Of a stretch of 47,182 nucleotides of DNA, positions 27,530-35,862 are shown piece after piece. A program made the position numbers and the translations under genes. Each line of letters begins with the position of its first letter. Positions within the stretch are counted from its first letter, which is position 1. Source of the DNA: Mycobacterium sp. (GTDB lineage Bacteria; Actinomycetota; Actinomycetes; Mycobacteriales; Mycobacteriaceae); the NCBI RefSeq assembly GCF_019247615.1, contig NZ_JAFBAT010000111.1, positions 1 through 47,182 on the forward strand, given 5' to 3'. The notes beneath the pieces were generated by a model. It was not told where the DNA came from. It did not search any database and was given only the letters and a program-made list of their open reading frames with translations.

Positions 27530-29212
27530 ATGCAGATCCCGTTCGCCGACGCGGTGCTCAGCCGCCTGGGCCGCCGTGAGGCCGGTCTGGAACTCATCGA
27601 GGAGATCGAGGACGAGGCGCTCGATGACGTCGATGCGGCCGACCTGCCCGAAGCCGGGCCGGCCCTGCTGCTGCAGCGGATGGAAAACCGGCTCGTCCGC
27701 CACCAGCTTTCCGCCCCGGATGTGCTGGGGCCCGACGAGCTGCGCAGGCTGCGCTACATCCTCAACTTCGCCAGACTCGCCGACTTCGAACCGGGCGCGG
27801 CGGGTCCGGGGGGCACGCGCGGTCGCGGAGACGTCTCGGTGGGCGCCGAAATCGCGCCTTGGCGCTCGAGAGTGGTCGACACGTTGTACGGACCGCTGCG
27901 CGAGGAGCCCGATCCCACCACGGCCTTGCGAGCCGCGCGAGAGGCGCTCAGTGCTCTGGCCGCCGACCAGGACGACCAACGGCGAGTCCTGATCGAGCGC
28001 CACGGGAATGACTTCTCCCCAGCGGAATTGGACGCTGAGGTGGGCTACAAGAAGCTCGTCACGATTCTCGGCGGCGGCGGTGGCGCGGGCTTTGTCTACA
28101 TCGGCGGCATGCAGCGGCTGCTCGAGGCCGGCCAGCTGCCCGACTACATGATCGGCTCGTCCTTCGGGTCGATCCTGGGCAGCCTGGTGGCCCGCACCCT
28201 GCCCGTGCCGATCGAGGAATACCTCGCCTGGGCGGAGACCGTGTCCTACCGCGCGATCCTGGGACCCGAACGGCTGCGCCGCCGCCACGGCCTGGCCGGC
28301 ATGTTCGCGCTGCGCTTCGACCAGTTCGCCCACGCCATGCTCAGCCGTGCCGACGGCCGGCGGATGCGAATGTCGGACTTGGCAATTCCGCTCGACATCG
28401 TGGTCGCGGGGGTACGTAAGCAGCCGTACTCGGCGCTGCCCTCGAGGTTTCGCCGTCCCGGGTTGGCGGCGTTGCCGTTGCGGTCGGTTCCCTTTCGCCC
28501 CATCGGGATCGGCCCCGTGGTCGGCGCCCGGATGTGGCAGGTGGCGGCCTTCATCGACTTGCGCGTCGTCAAGCCCATCATTCTCGGCGACGACAACCCC
28601 GCCCGCGACTTCGACGTCGTCGACGCGGCATCGTTCTCCGCGGCCATTCCCGGTGTGCTGCACCACGAAACCAGGCACCCGCGGATGATCCCGATCCTCG
28701 ACGAGCTGTTCGAGGAAAAGGACATCGCGGCTCTCGTGGACGGCGGTGCCGCCAGCAACGTCCCCATCGAACTGGCATGGAAGCGCGTCCGCGATGGCAG
28801 GCTGGGCACCCGCAATGCGTGCTACCTGGCCTTCGATTGCTTTCACCCGCAATGGGATCCGCGCCACCTCTGGCTGGTGCCGATCACGCAGGCCGTCCAG
28901 CTGCAGATGGTGCGGAATTTGCCCTACGCCGATCACCTCGTCCGGTTCGAGCCGACTCTGTCGCCGGCGAACCTGGCGCCCTCTGCCGCGGCGATCGAAC
29001 GCGCGAGCAGATGGGGGCGCAACAGTGTCGAGCGGGCGATCCCGGTGACGACGGCGCTCTTGGAGCCTACCTGGTGGGAGGGGGACGGTCCCCCCGTCGC
29101 CAAGCCAAAACCACGGGCGAAGTCGGTGGCGTCGCCCATGAGCTCGGTCATGGCGGCTATTCATGTTCCGACGAGCCGGTTGTCCCGGTGGCGAAACCGT
29201 CACCTGACGTGA
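27530..29212 (+). CDS. Patatin-like phospholipase, DUF3336-type N-terminal region
   Basis: 560 residues. The Ser-Asp dyad of the patatin fold is visible: oxyanion-hole glycines LGGGGGAGFVYIGG (about 180-193), nucleophile elbow G-S-S-F-G (near 210) and the aspartate in VDGGAASNVP (near 403). The first 170 residues are a helical region with LEEIEDEALDDVDA and an Arg/Asp-rich block. This resembles the N-terminal part of long patatin lipases acting on membrane phospholipids or triacylglycerol. No signal peptide is seen, so it is cytosolic or peripheral. It lies inside a methyltransferase cluster and reads in the same direction. The ATG at 27530 is the first conventional start after the preceding gene. 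Confidence 0.88.
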   Translation: MQIPFADAVLSRLGRREAGLELIEEIEDEALDDVDAADLPEAGPALLLQRMENRLVRHQLSAPDVLGPDELRRLRYILNFARLADFEPGAAGPGGTRGRGDVSVGAEIAPWRSRVVDTLYGPLREEPDPTTALRAAREALSALAADQDDQRRVLIERHGNDFSPAELDAEVGYKKLVTILGGGGGAGFVYIGGMQRLLEAGQLPDYMIGSSFGSILGSLVARTLPVPIEEYLAWAETVSYRAILGPERLRRRHGLAGMFALRFDQFAHAMLSRADGRRMRMSDLAIPLDIVVAGVRKQPYSALPSRFRRPGLAALPLRSVPFRPIGIGPVVGARMWQVAAFIDLRVVKPIILGDDNPARDFDVVDAASFSAAIPGVLHHETRHPRMIPILDELFEEKDIAALVDGGAASNVPIELAWKRVRDGRLGTRNACYLAFDCFHPQWDPRHLWLVPITQAVQLQMVRNLPYADHLVRFEPTLSPANLAPSAAAIERASRWGRNSVERAIPVTTALLEPTWWEGDGPPVAKPKPRAKSVASPMSSVMAAIHVPTSRLSRWRNRHLT

Positions 29213-29266
29213 CGCCTTCATTGGGATTCGAGCGTCAACTTTCTTGCTGACGTAGGGTCGCATGGC

Positions 29267-30223
29267 GTGAGGACCGATGACGACAGCTGGGAGATCACGG
29301 AGAGCGTGGGAGCCACGGCGTTGGGTGTCGCCGCCGCACGCGCCGCGGAAACCGAGAGCGAGCATCCACTGATCAGCGATCCCTTCGCGCGGGTCTTTCT
29401 GGACACCGCCGGAGACGGTGAGTGGAACTGGTACTCCGCTCCCGAGCTGCCCGCCGAGGTGGTCGAAGCCGAACCCGCGCTGCCCCTACGCATGAAGTCG
29501 ATGGTCAGCTATTTCGCCTCGCGGACAAAGTATTTCGACACGCTGTTCCTTGACGCCGCCGACGCGGGCATCCGGCAGATGGTGATTCTGGCGGCCGGCT
29601 TGGACGCGCGGTCGTGGCGGCTGGAGTGGCCCCTCGGCGTGACGGTTTTCGAGCTCGACCAGCCCAGGGTGCTGGACTTCAAGGCCTCGACGTTGCACCA
29701 GCACGGGGCCGAACCGGCGTGCCATCGGGTCGGTGTCCCGGTGGACCTGCGCCAGGACTGGCCGAAGGCTTTGCTGCAGGCGGGTTTTGATGCGTCGGTG
29801 CCGAGCGCGTGGTCGGTCGAGGGCCTGCTGATGTATCTGCCGGCGGCGGCCCAGCAGACGCTGTTCGAACGCATTCAGGGACTCACCGCCTCCGGCAGCC
29901 GGGTCGGCATCGAGGCGCTGTCACCGGACTTCGCCGACCCGCACGCCTCCGCACGGCGCCGAGAGCGCTCGGACCGCGTTCGGGCGTTGATAGCCAAGGC
30001 GGACCCCCGACGCGAGTTCCCGCGAACCGAGGAGCTGTGGTACTTCGAGGAGCGCGAGGACGTCGGCGATTGGTGGCACCGCCACGGCTGGGAGGTGGCC
30101 GTGACTCCGGCGGACGAGCTGATGACCGCCTACGGCCGCAAACTTCCGCCGCAGCTCGAGGACGGTGTTCCGCCATACCTGTTCGTCTCCGCGCGGCGGG
30201 AATCGGCGGTGCCCTCGAGCTGA
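29267..30223 (+). CDS. SAM-dependent methyltransferase, TIGR00027-type (copy 3)
   Basis: 318 residues, the third member of the paralogue set. It begins [20 protein letters not shown], has [19 protein letters not shown] and [12 protein letters not shown], and ends with [20 protein letters not shown]. The start is GTG at 29267. It is separated from copies 1 and 2 by the patatin gene. One base separates its stop from the convergent NYN gene, so the two transcripts must overlap. Confidence 0.92.
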   Translation: MRTDDDSWEITESVGATALGVAAARAAETESEHPLISDPFARVFLDTAGDGEWNWYSAPELPAEVVEAEPALPLRMKSMVSYFASRTKYFDTLFLDAADAGIRQMVILAAGLDARSWRLEWPLGVTVFELDQPRVLDFKASTLHQHGAEPACHRVGVPVDLRQDWPKALLQAGFDASVPSAWSVEGLLMYLPAAAQQTLFERIQGLTASGSRVGIEALSPDFADPHASARRRERSDRVRALIAKADPRREFPRTEELWYFEEREDVGDWWHRHGWEVAVTPADELMTAYGRKLPPQLEDGVPPYLFVSARRESAVPSS

Positions 30224-30224
30224 T

Positions 30225-31094
30225 TCAGCCATTCGGACCGAGGCGGACCATGCGCGTCGTGGAGCTCTCGTCGAGCTCCACCAGGTCAGAACGCGACCGC
30301 AGGAAGTCGCTGAAAGACTTGAATCCCAGCGACTTTTCGCTGAACGACGGGTCCATGCGCTTCATCTGCGCCTTGACGACGGAGTTGTGCAGCCAGTCGA
30401 CGTCATCCTTCTCCAGGCCCATGCGCAGTGCGCGCTTCAGTAGATCGGTTGCCGCGGCCTGCGGATCGGGCGAAGGCGATCCCTCGGCGTCCGCGGCCTG
30501 GGCGGGGGCTCGTTTCTTGGGTGCGCCCTTGTCGGGTGCCGGTTCGGGCACCGGCACCCCGGGCAGCGCGTCGTAGACGACGAATTCGTCGCATGCGGCC
30601 GCCAGTGCTCGGCTCGACGAGCCGGCCACCCCGACGCCGACCACGTAACGGCCGAGCCGCTTACAGCGCTGCGCCAGCGGAATGTAGTCCGAGTCGCCGG
30701 CCACGATCACCACATGTGTCAGATCGGGCAGGCGGAACATGTCCTCGACGGCGTCGACGGCCAGCCGGATGTCGGCGGCGTTCTTGCCGTAGGCCGCCGC
30801 CGGGAACAGCTGCACCAGATCCACCGCGCGGCCGACCAGCTGCGCGCGGTAGCCGGTGTTGACGTCGGCCGACCAGTCCGCGTATGCGCGGGTGAGCACC
30901 AACGTCCCGAACGACGACGCGTAATCGATGATGGCGCCGACGTCGACGGTGGCCCGCGTCAACTGATGCTTGTCCAGGCCCTTGGCCCTGTCCTTCTGAA
31001 ACGCGTTGCGCCCGTGCACCTGGTCGTAGCGGGAGATCACAATGTTGTCGAAGTCGAGGTAGACCGCCACGCGGCCGGCACCGGGATCCGTCAT
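30225..31094 (-). CDS. NYN-domain (LabA/PIN-like) protein with LOTUS/OST-HTH domain
   Basis: 289 residues. The NYN domain (about 10-170) has the acidic residues of PIN-like nucleases: VYLDFDNI at the start and VAGDSDYIPLAQRC further on. A linker rich in Pro, Ala and Lys (about 180-220) leads to a C-terminal OST-HTH/LOTUS domain (DLLKRALRMGLEKDDV and SEKSLGFKSFSDFLRSR). LOTUS domains bind RNA, and NYN-LOTUS proteins such as MARF1 act as RNases; a bacterial RNA-processing role is inference. The ATG at 31094 (MTDPGAGRVAVYLDF) is chosen over 31112. I see no paired gene. Confidence 0.88.
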   Translation of the reverse strand: MTDPGAGRVAVYLDFDNIVISRYDQVHGRNAFQKDRAKGLDKHQLTRATVDVGAIIDYASSFGTLVLTRAYADWSADVNTGYRAQLVGRAVDLVQLFPAAAYGKNAADIRLAVDAVEDMFRLPDLTHVVIVAGDSDYIPLAQRCKRLGRYVVGVGVAGSSSRALAAACDEFVVYDALPGVPVPEPAPDKGAPKKRAPAQAADAEGSPSPDPQAAATDLLKRALRMGLEKDDVDWLHNSVVKAQMKRMDPSFSEKSLGFKSFSDFLRSRSDLVELDESSTTRMVRLGPNG

Positions 31095-31209
31095 GAGCCC
31101 AGTCTTAACCATCCGCCGCGGAGCAACGCCGGAATGCGGGGAAACCGCCGGCCCAGCACGTCAGCAGTCGCGCCGAGACCCGGCCATGAGGCGCCTCCCC
31201 TTTTCCCCT

Positions 31210-31289
31210 AGCGCCACCGCTGGCACTGGTCATCGCCGGGGCCGGCATCGACTCCATCCACCGGCTGCTGGCACCCCAGCGGTGGCGCT
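31210..31289. repeat. 14-bp perfect inverted repeat with 52-base spacer
   Basis: AGCGCCACCGCTGG (31210-31223) and its exact complement CCAGCGGTGGCGCT (31276-31289). It lies 55 bases downstream of the TetR stop and upstream of the NYN start. A stem of this size could form a terminator-like or structured RNA, though a 52-base loop is long. No T-tract follows. Confidence 0.6.
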
Positions 31290-31343
31290 GGCTCTGGAAC
31301 CGATGGTGCCGAAGCGGCGGCCCGGCAAGCACACCGGAGGGGG

Positions 31344-31925
31344 TCAGCCCGTGGTGTCCAGCGTGGTCGCGCGGGCCTGAAGCTCCTTTAGCGCTGCCTG
31401 CGCTAACTCGTCGAAGGGTTGGCGGTTGTCCGGGGCCACCCAGCGCGCGATCGCGGTGCCGAACGCCAGCATGCCCATCTCGGCGGCCAGCTGCGCGGTG
31501 GTGTCGTCGGCTCCGCGGGCGCGCAACGCGTCGGCCAGCACAGCGGCCAGCCGGGCGCGCTTGAGCAGCTCGCGTTCCTGTAACTCGCTGTTGGCGGCGA
31601 TCACCGCGTGGCGTTGCGGTGCCAGATCGCGGCGCTCCGGCGTGAAGGCGACAGCGACCGACGCCAGGGCGGCCGCCAGGCAGTCGAGGGTGCTGGCCGA
31701 CGGCGGCGCGGCCCGGATGGCCTCGCCGAACAACGCGGCCAGGATGTCCTGCCCACCGAACAGCACCTCACGCTTGTCGGCGAAATGCCGGAAGAACGTG
31801 CTCTTCGTCAGCCCGGCGCGGTCGGCGATCTCGGCGACGGTGGTGGCGTCGAACCCGTGCTCGAGGAACAGTGCCAGCGCGGCGCGCTCCAGGCGCTCCC
31901 GCGCGTTGGGTTCCCACCGGGCCAT
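31344..31925 (-). CDS. TetR-family transcriptional regulator
   Basis: 193 residues. The DNA-binding domain is typical: RAALALFLEHGFDATTVAEIADRAGLTKSTFFRHFADKREVLF, with TTVAEIADRAGLTKSTFFRH forming the helix-turn-helix (about residues 28-48). The C-terminal ligand pocket is alanine- and leucine-rich, as usual. It is divergent from the SDR-like oxidoreductase at 32017, with 91 bases between, and a pair of 19-bp palindromes lies there. It probably represses itself and the divergent gene until a small ligand binds. GTG at 31928, one codon upstream, is equally possible. Confidence 0.93.
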   Translation of the reverse strand: MARWEPNARERLERAALALFLEHGFDATTVAEIADRAGLTKSTFFRHFADKREVLFGGQDILAALFGEAIRAAPPSASTLDCLAAALASVAVAFTPERRDLAPQRHAVIAANSELQERELLKRARLAAVLADALRARGADDTTAQLAAEMGMLAFGTAIARWVAPDNRQPFDELAQAALKELQARATTLDTTG

Positions 31926-31940
31926 CACAACATCTTAGGT

Positions 31941-31959
31941 GATGCGACCAAGTCCCATC
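31941..31959. promoter_or_regulatory. TetR operator O1
   Basis: GATGCGACCAAGTCCCATC has the dyad GATnnGACnnnGTCnnATC. It lies 16 bases before the TetR ATG. Confidence 0.7.
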
Positions 31960-31970
31960 GCGTGTAGAGT

Positions 31971-31989
31971 GATGGGACTTGGTCTTATC
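31971..31989. promoter_or_regulatory. TetR operator O2
   Basis: GATGGGACTTGGTCTTATC has the same dyad as O1 in reverse orientation, 30 bp centre to centre and therefore close to three helical turns. It lies 28 bases before the 32017 ATG, over or near its promoter. Confidence 0.7.
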
Positions 31990-32016
31990 AAAACACTAAT
32001 CTGTCAAGGAGTCGCC

Positions 32017-32931
32017 ATGCGTGTTCTCGTCACCGGTGCGTCCGGTCACCTCGGTTCGGCGATCGTCCCCGAACTCCTCGCCGCCGGACACCAGGTCGTC
32101 GGGCTGGCCCGATCCGCCACCGCCGCGGCGGCCGTGACCGCCCTCGGCGCCAGCGTGCAGTGCGGCGACCTTGACGATCTCGACGGGCTCAGCCAGGCGG
32201 CCGCCGACTCCGACGGCGTCATCCATCTCGCGTTCAAGCACGACCAGATGTTCTCCGGCGACGTTGCCGCCGCGGTCGCCGCCGACCTGGCCGCCGTCCG
32301 GGCGCTGGGGGACGCCCTGACAGGAACCGGCAAACCGTTCGTCGGGACCTCCGCGACGTTGGCCCTGGCCGGCCTGGGCCGCGAGGGCACCGAGGAAGAC
32401 GTGATCGCCGACGGACCCCGGATCGACGCCGAGAACACCGTGATCGGCTTCGCGGACCACGGTGTGCGGTCGTCGGTCGTGCGGGTCCCGCCCATCACCC
32501 ACAGCGCGCTGGATCGTCACGGCTTCGCGCGCGCGCTCATCGAGATCGCCAAGCAGACCGGTGTGGCGGGGTACGCCGGGGACGGCACCAACCGGTGGCC
32601 GGCCGGTCACACGTTGGACGTGGCTCACCTGTACCGGCTGGCCCTGGAGAGCGCGCCGGCTGGCACCCGCTGGCACGCCGTCGGCGACCGCGGGATCCCG
32701 ATGCGCGACATCGCCGCAAGCATCGGCGACCACCTGGGAATACCCAGTGCACCCATCCCCGACAATCGCCTCTACGAGCACTTCGGCTTCCTGGCGATGC
32801 TGGTCACCCTGGACAACCCGACCTCCAACGCGGCCACCCGGCGCAGCCTCGGGTGGGAGCCCACCCACCCCGGCCTGCTCGCCGACTTCGACATCGCCGA
32901 CTACTTCGCCCCGGCCCCACAACCGAACTAG
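32017..32931 (+). CDS. NAD(P)-dependent epimerase/dehydratase-like oxidoreductase (extended SDR)
   Basis: 304 residues. The Rossmann nucleotide motif VLVTGASGHLGSAIVPELL is at residues 3-21. The middle has GVIHLAFKHDQMF and a region with RVPPITHSALDRHGF. No clear YxxxK catalytic pair is visible, so it belongs to an atypical extended or NmrA-like group. AAGGA lies 6 bases before ATG at 32017. It probably works with the LLM oxidoreductase 36 bases downstream, and both should be regulated by the divergent TetR. The substrate is unknown. Confidence 0.88.
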   Translation: MRVLVTGASGHLGSAIVPELLAAGHQVVGLARSATAAAAVTALGASVQCGDLDDLDGLSQAAADSDGVIHLAFKHDQMFSGDVAAAVAADLAAVRALGDALTGTGKPFVGTSATLALAGLGREGTEEDVIADGPRIDAENTVIGFADHGVRSSVVRVPPITHSALDRHGFARALIEIAKQTGVAGYAGDGTNRWPAGHTLDVAHLYRLALESAPAGTRWHAVGDRGIPMRDIAASIGDHLGIPSAPIPDNRLYEHFGFLAMLVTLDNPTSNAATRRSLGWEPTHPGLLADFDIADYFAPAPQPN

Positions 32932-32967
32932 CCGCCCCGCCCCACCATCTGAAAGGACGTTCCCGCA

Positions 32968-33834
32968 ATGGAATTAGGACTGCATTTCGTCGACTACCGG
33001 GCGGCCGGCATCGCCCAGCTCGGGCCGACCCTCGCCCAAGTGGCCAGGACCGCCGAGCAGGCCGGCATGACGATGTTCACGCTGGCCGACCACTATCTTG
33101 GGCTCGGGCCCGATGCGCAAGACCCGTTCCTGGAGTGCTACACCTCGCTGGGATTTCTGGCCGGCCAGACCGACAGGATCACCCTGGGCACCATGGTCAC
33201 CGGGGTGAGCTATCACAATCCCGGGCAGCTGGCCAAGACCGTCAGCACGCTGGACGTGCTGTCTGGGGGGCGTGCCCTGCTCGGCATCGGGTCGGCCTGG
33301 TACGAGCGCGGACATGTCGCGCTGGGAATTCCGTTCCCGACCGTGGGTGAGCGGTTCGAGATGCTGGAAGAGACGCTGCAGATCTGCCTGCAGATGTGGA
33401 GCGACAACGACGGCCCCTATCAGGGCGAGCACTACCAGCTGGGCGAGACCATCTGTGCGCCGCAACCGATTCGGCGTCCCCCGATCCTCATCCCCGGTGG
33501 CGGAGAACGCAAGACGCTGCGGCTGGTCGCGCAATACGCCGACGTGTGGACCGCCACCGCTGAGACGGTCGAGGAGTTCGAGCACAAGCTCGATGTCCTG
33601 AACCGCCACTGCGAGGCCGTGGGCCGAAACCCAGCCGAGATTCGCAAGACCGTGGGTCTGTTCTTCCGTGACCCCTTCGACAACCTCGACGACTATCTGA
33701 AAACGATGCAACGCCTGGCCGAACTGGGTGCCTCGATGGTCAATGTCGGCGCGATGCCCGGCAATCCGGACCCGATCGGGTTCATCGGCCGGCTCGGCGA
33801 CGAACTTGTACCAAGGTTGGCCGCCATCGGCTGA
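32968..33834 (+). CDS. LLM-class F420-dependent oxidoreductase
   Basis: 288 residues with the luciferase-like TIM barrel. Marks are MTMFTLADHYLGLG (the cofactor-site region), ITLGTMVTGVSYHNPGQLAK, STLDVLSGGRALLGIGSAWYE and APQPIRRPPILIPGGGERKTL. It is likely to use F420 (rather than FMN), as is usual for this subfamily in mycobacteria, and to reduce or oxidise a small molecule. It follows the SDR-like gene by 36 bases with AAAGGA about 12 bases before ATG. It has no signal peptide. Confidence 0.92.
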   Translation: MELGLHFVDYRAAGIAQLGPTLAQVARTAEQAGMTMFTLADHYLGLGPDAQDPFLECYTSLGFLAGQTDRITLGTMVTGVSYHNPGQLAKTVSTLDVLSGGRALLGIGSAWYERGHVALGIPFPTVGERFEMLEETLQICLQMWSDNDGPYQGEHYQLGETICAPQPIRRPPILIPGGGERKTLRLVAQYADVWTATAETVEEFEHKLDVLNRHCEAVGRNPAEIRKTVGLFFRDPFDNLDDYLKTMQRLAELGASMVNVGAMPGNPDPIGFIGRLGDELVPRLAAIG

Positions 33835-34149
33835 CGGAACTTCATGACGGTCTTGTGACCGCCTGGCCCGGAATGAATCCAGCCAGTCGCCTGCAGCGTT
33901 GCACCTACCGTGCGGCCAATAGGCCCACACGAGGACACATGTCTAGCTGAACCGAAACTAATCGCTGGCTTCGCGGACTACGCTCCAGACCAGATCGGCA
34001 AGCACACCGGTCACATGAGTTGAGGGGTGCATCGAACCCGGGATGCTTCGGTTTGCCGGCCAGCGGCACCCGGCGTTGGCGCCACCGGTCAGTGATCCCT
34101 GGCAGCGACCGGCGTCGGGCTCTGCCACGCGGCCGATTGCCTCAGGTGC
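33835..34149. other. Intergenic region without a recognised gene
   Basis: 315 bases between the LLM oxidoreductase and the convergent recD stop. Two short open frames lack a ribosome site or conserved pattern. A TTCGA-like stretch near 34030 on the minus strand does not fold into a tRNA T-arm. No clear terminator with a U-tract is visible. Confidence 0.5.
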
Positions 34150-35862
34150 TCAGCGGTGCTGTCGCAAGCGCCGGCTCAACCCGGTCGCTCGGATCGCCCG
34201 ACGGCCAAGTGCGGCGCGCACCGAAGCCTCCGAACCGACCACCCGCACCTTGGTCTTGGCGCGGGTGACCGCGGTATAAAAAAGCTCTCGGGTCAGCAAC
34301 CGCGAATCCTGAAGGGGCATAAGGATCGTCACCTCGTCGGCCTGGCTGCCTTGGCTCTTGTGAATCGTCATCGCGTGCATGGTCTCCACGTCGGAGAGGC
34401 GGGCCGTCGCGAAATCCAGCGTTCCGGTAGCGCCTGCGATGACGGCCCGCAAACCGTCCTGAGAGGCGATGACGACGCCGGTGTCGCCGTTGAAGACCTT
34501 GAGCCCGTAGTCGTTGGCAGTCACCAGCAATGGGCGACCCGCGTACCACGCCGACGACATGGGCTGACCCGTCTCCTCCGAGAGCCAGCGCTCGACCTGC
34601 CGGTTCCAGTGCGACACCCCGTAGGGTCCCCGCCGGTGTGCGCACAACAGCCGGTGCTCGTCGAGCGTGTTCACGGCCACCGCTGCGGCGCCGAGCACCG
34701 CCGCCTCCCGCACCCGCAGGGCGTGCCGAACCAGCACCGGTCGCAGCCGTTCCGCCGGACCGTCGGCATCGATCCACTCGATGTGCTCGCCGCCGCCGCG
34801 CAGCAACTGCACCACTTGGTCGGCGTCACCGACTCGGATGGCGGCGGCCAGCGCGCCGATCGATTCACCGAAGCGGTGCGGTGTGCGCAGGGCGGCCACG
34901 CGCACGTCGTGCCGTGCCGCCAGCCCCTCCACCAAGTCCGCCAACACGGCCCCGGCCTCCACCGAGGCCAGCTGGTCGGCATCACCCACCAGAATCAGCC
35001 GCGTGTCAGGTCGCACCGCTTCCAGCAGTCGGGCCATCATCGTCAGCGACACCATCGATGTCTCATCGACGACGATCACGTCATGCGGCAACCGATTGCC
35101 CCGATGGTGCTTGAACCGCACGGACGTATCCGGCCGCGACCCCAGCAGCCGGTGCAGCGTCGTCGCCTGCAAACCCGCCAGCCGGGTCTTGTCGGCCGGA
35201 TCGAGGTGTTGCACCTCCGCGGCCACGGCCTCGGCCAGGCGCGCGGCGGCCTTCCCGGTCGGTGCGGCGAGCGCGATTCGCAGTCGCGGGGCGCGGGTCA
35301 GCTCCGCCTGCTCGGCCAGCACCGCCAGCAGCCGCGCGACCGTAGTGGTCTTGCCGGTCCCGGGCCCACCGGTGAGCACCGTAACCGCCTGCGACAGCGC
35401 GATTTCCGCGGCCGCGCGCTGCTCGTCATACCCCGGTGGGAAGAGCCGCTCCAACGCGGGGGCTGTGCCCAGTTCTCCGGACACCGACAGCGCCAACAGA
35501 TCCGAACACACCTGGGCTTCATCGAGCCAGTACCGATCCAGATAGAGCAGATCGCCGAACAATCGCAGCACCGGAGGTGTTCCGAGCAACCGACTCATCC
35601 GCACGGCGGCCCGCCAGTCCTCAGCTTCGGGCCAGGGGAGGTCGGCCACCCCCGCCTGCGCGGCGAGCGTCCGCAGGTCGACGCACACCGAACCAGCGCG
35701 CAGCGCGCGCACCAGCATGGCGACGGCCAGCGTCACCCGCTCGTCGGTTTCACCGCAGAGGTGCGTAAGGCGCTGTGCGACATGAACGTCCGCGGCCTCG
35801 AGCACCCCGGCATCGCTGAATGCCCGCAGGATTCCCGATGCTCCGATCGCCGTAACCGTCAA
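34150..35862 (-). CDS. recD: RecBCD exonuclease V, RecD subunit
   Basis: 570 residues; the fast 5'-3' helicase subunit. Walker A is GGPGTGKT (K171), Walker B VIVVDETSM (D266-E267), with later helicase motifs ILVGDADQLASVEAG, AMTIHKSQGSQADEV and FYTAVTRAKTKVRVVG. Its start is TTG at 35862, which overlaps the recB stop as TTGA; upstream is GGGAGGGCGG. No ATG or GTG lies close to the conserved N-terminus. The coupling likely ties RecD synthesis to RecB. In mycobacteria RecBCD is known to serve single-strand annealing, while AdnAB resects breaks. Confidence 0.95.
   Translation of the reverse strand: MTVTAIGASGILRAFSDAGVLEAADVHVAQRLTHLCGETDERVTLAVAMLVRALRAGSVCVDLRTLAAQAGVADLPWPEAEDWRAAVRMSRLLGTPPVLRLFGDLLYLDRYWLDEAQVCSDLLALSVSGELGTAPALERLFPPGYDEQRAAAEIALSQAVTVLTGGPGTGKTTTVARLLAVLAEQAELTRAPRLRIALAAPTGKAAARLAEAVAAEVQHLDPADKTRLAGLQATTLHRLLGSRPDTSVRFKHHRGNRLPHDVIVVDETSMVSLTMMARLLEAVRPDTRLILVGDADQLASVEAGAVLADLVEGLAARHDVRVAALRTPHRFGESIGALAAAIRVGDADQVVQLLRGGGEHIEWIDADGPAERLRPVLVRHALRVREAAVLGAAAVAVNTLDEHRLLCAHRRGPYGVSHWNRQVERWLSEETGQPMSSAWYAGRPLLVTANDYGLKVFNGDTGVVIASQDGLRAVIAGATGTLDFATARLSDVETMHAMTIHKSQGSQADEVTILMPLQDSRLLTRELFYTAVTRAKTKVRVVGSEASVRAALGRRAIRATGLSRRLRQHR

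Noticed and set aside
27167..29365. Long minus-strand open frame opposite the patatin and methyltransferase genes
   Set aside because: It is low-complexity and rich in Arg, Gly and Gln, with no recognisable domain; the plus-strand genes have catalytic motifs.
31210..31289. Insertion sequence or MITE ends
   Set aside because: No target-site duplication flanks the arms and no second copy is visible in this window; kept only as an unexplained inverted repeat.
34010..34070. tRNA-like T-arm (TTCGA motif) on the minus strand
   Set aside because: The flanking bases do not pair as a 5-bp T-stem, and no anticodon or acceptor arm is found nearby.
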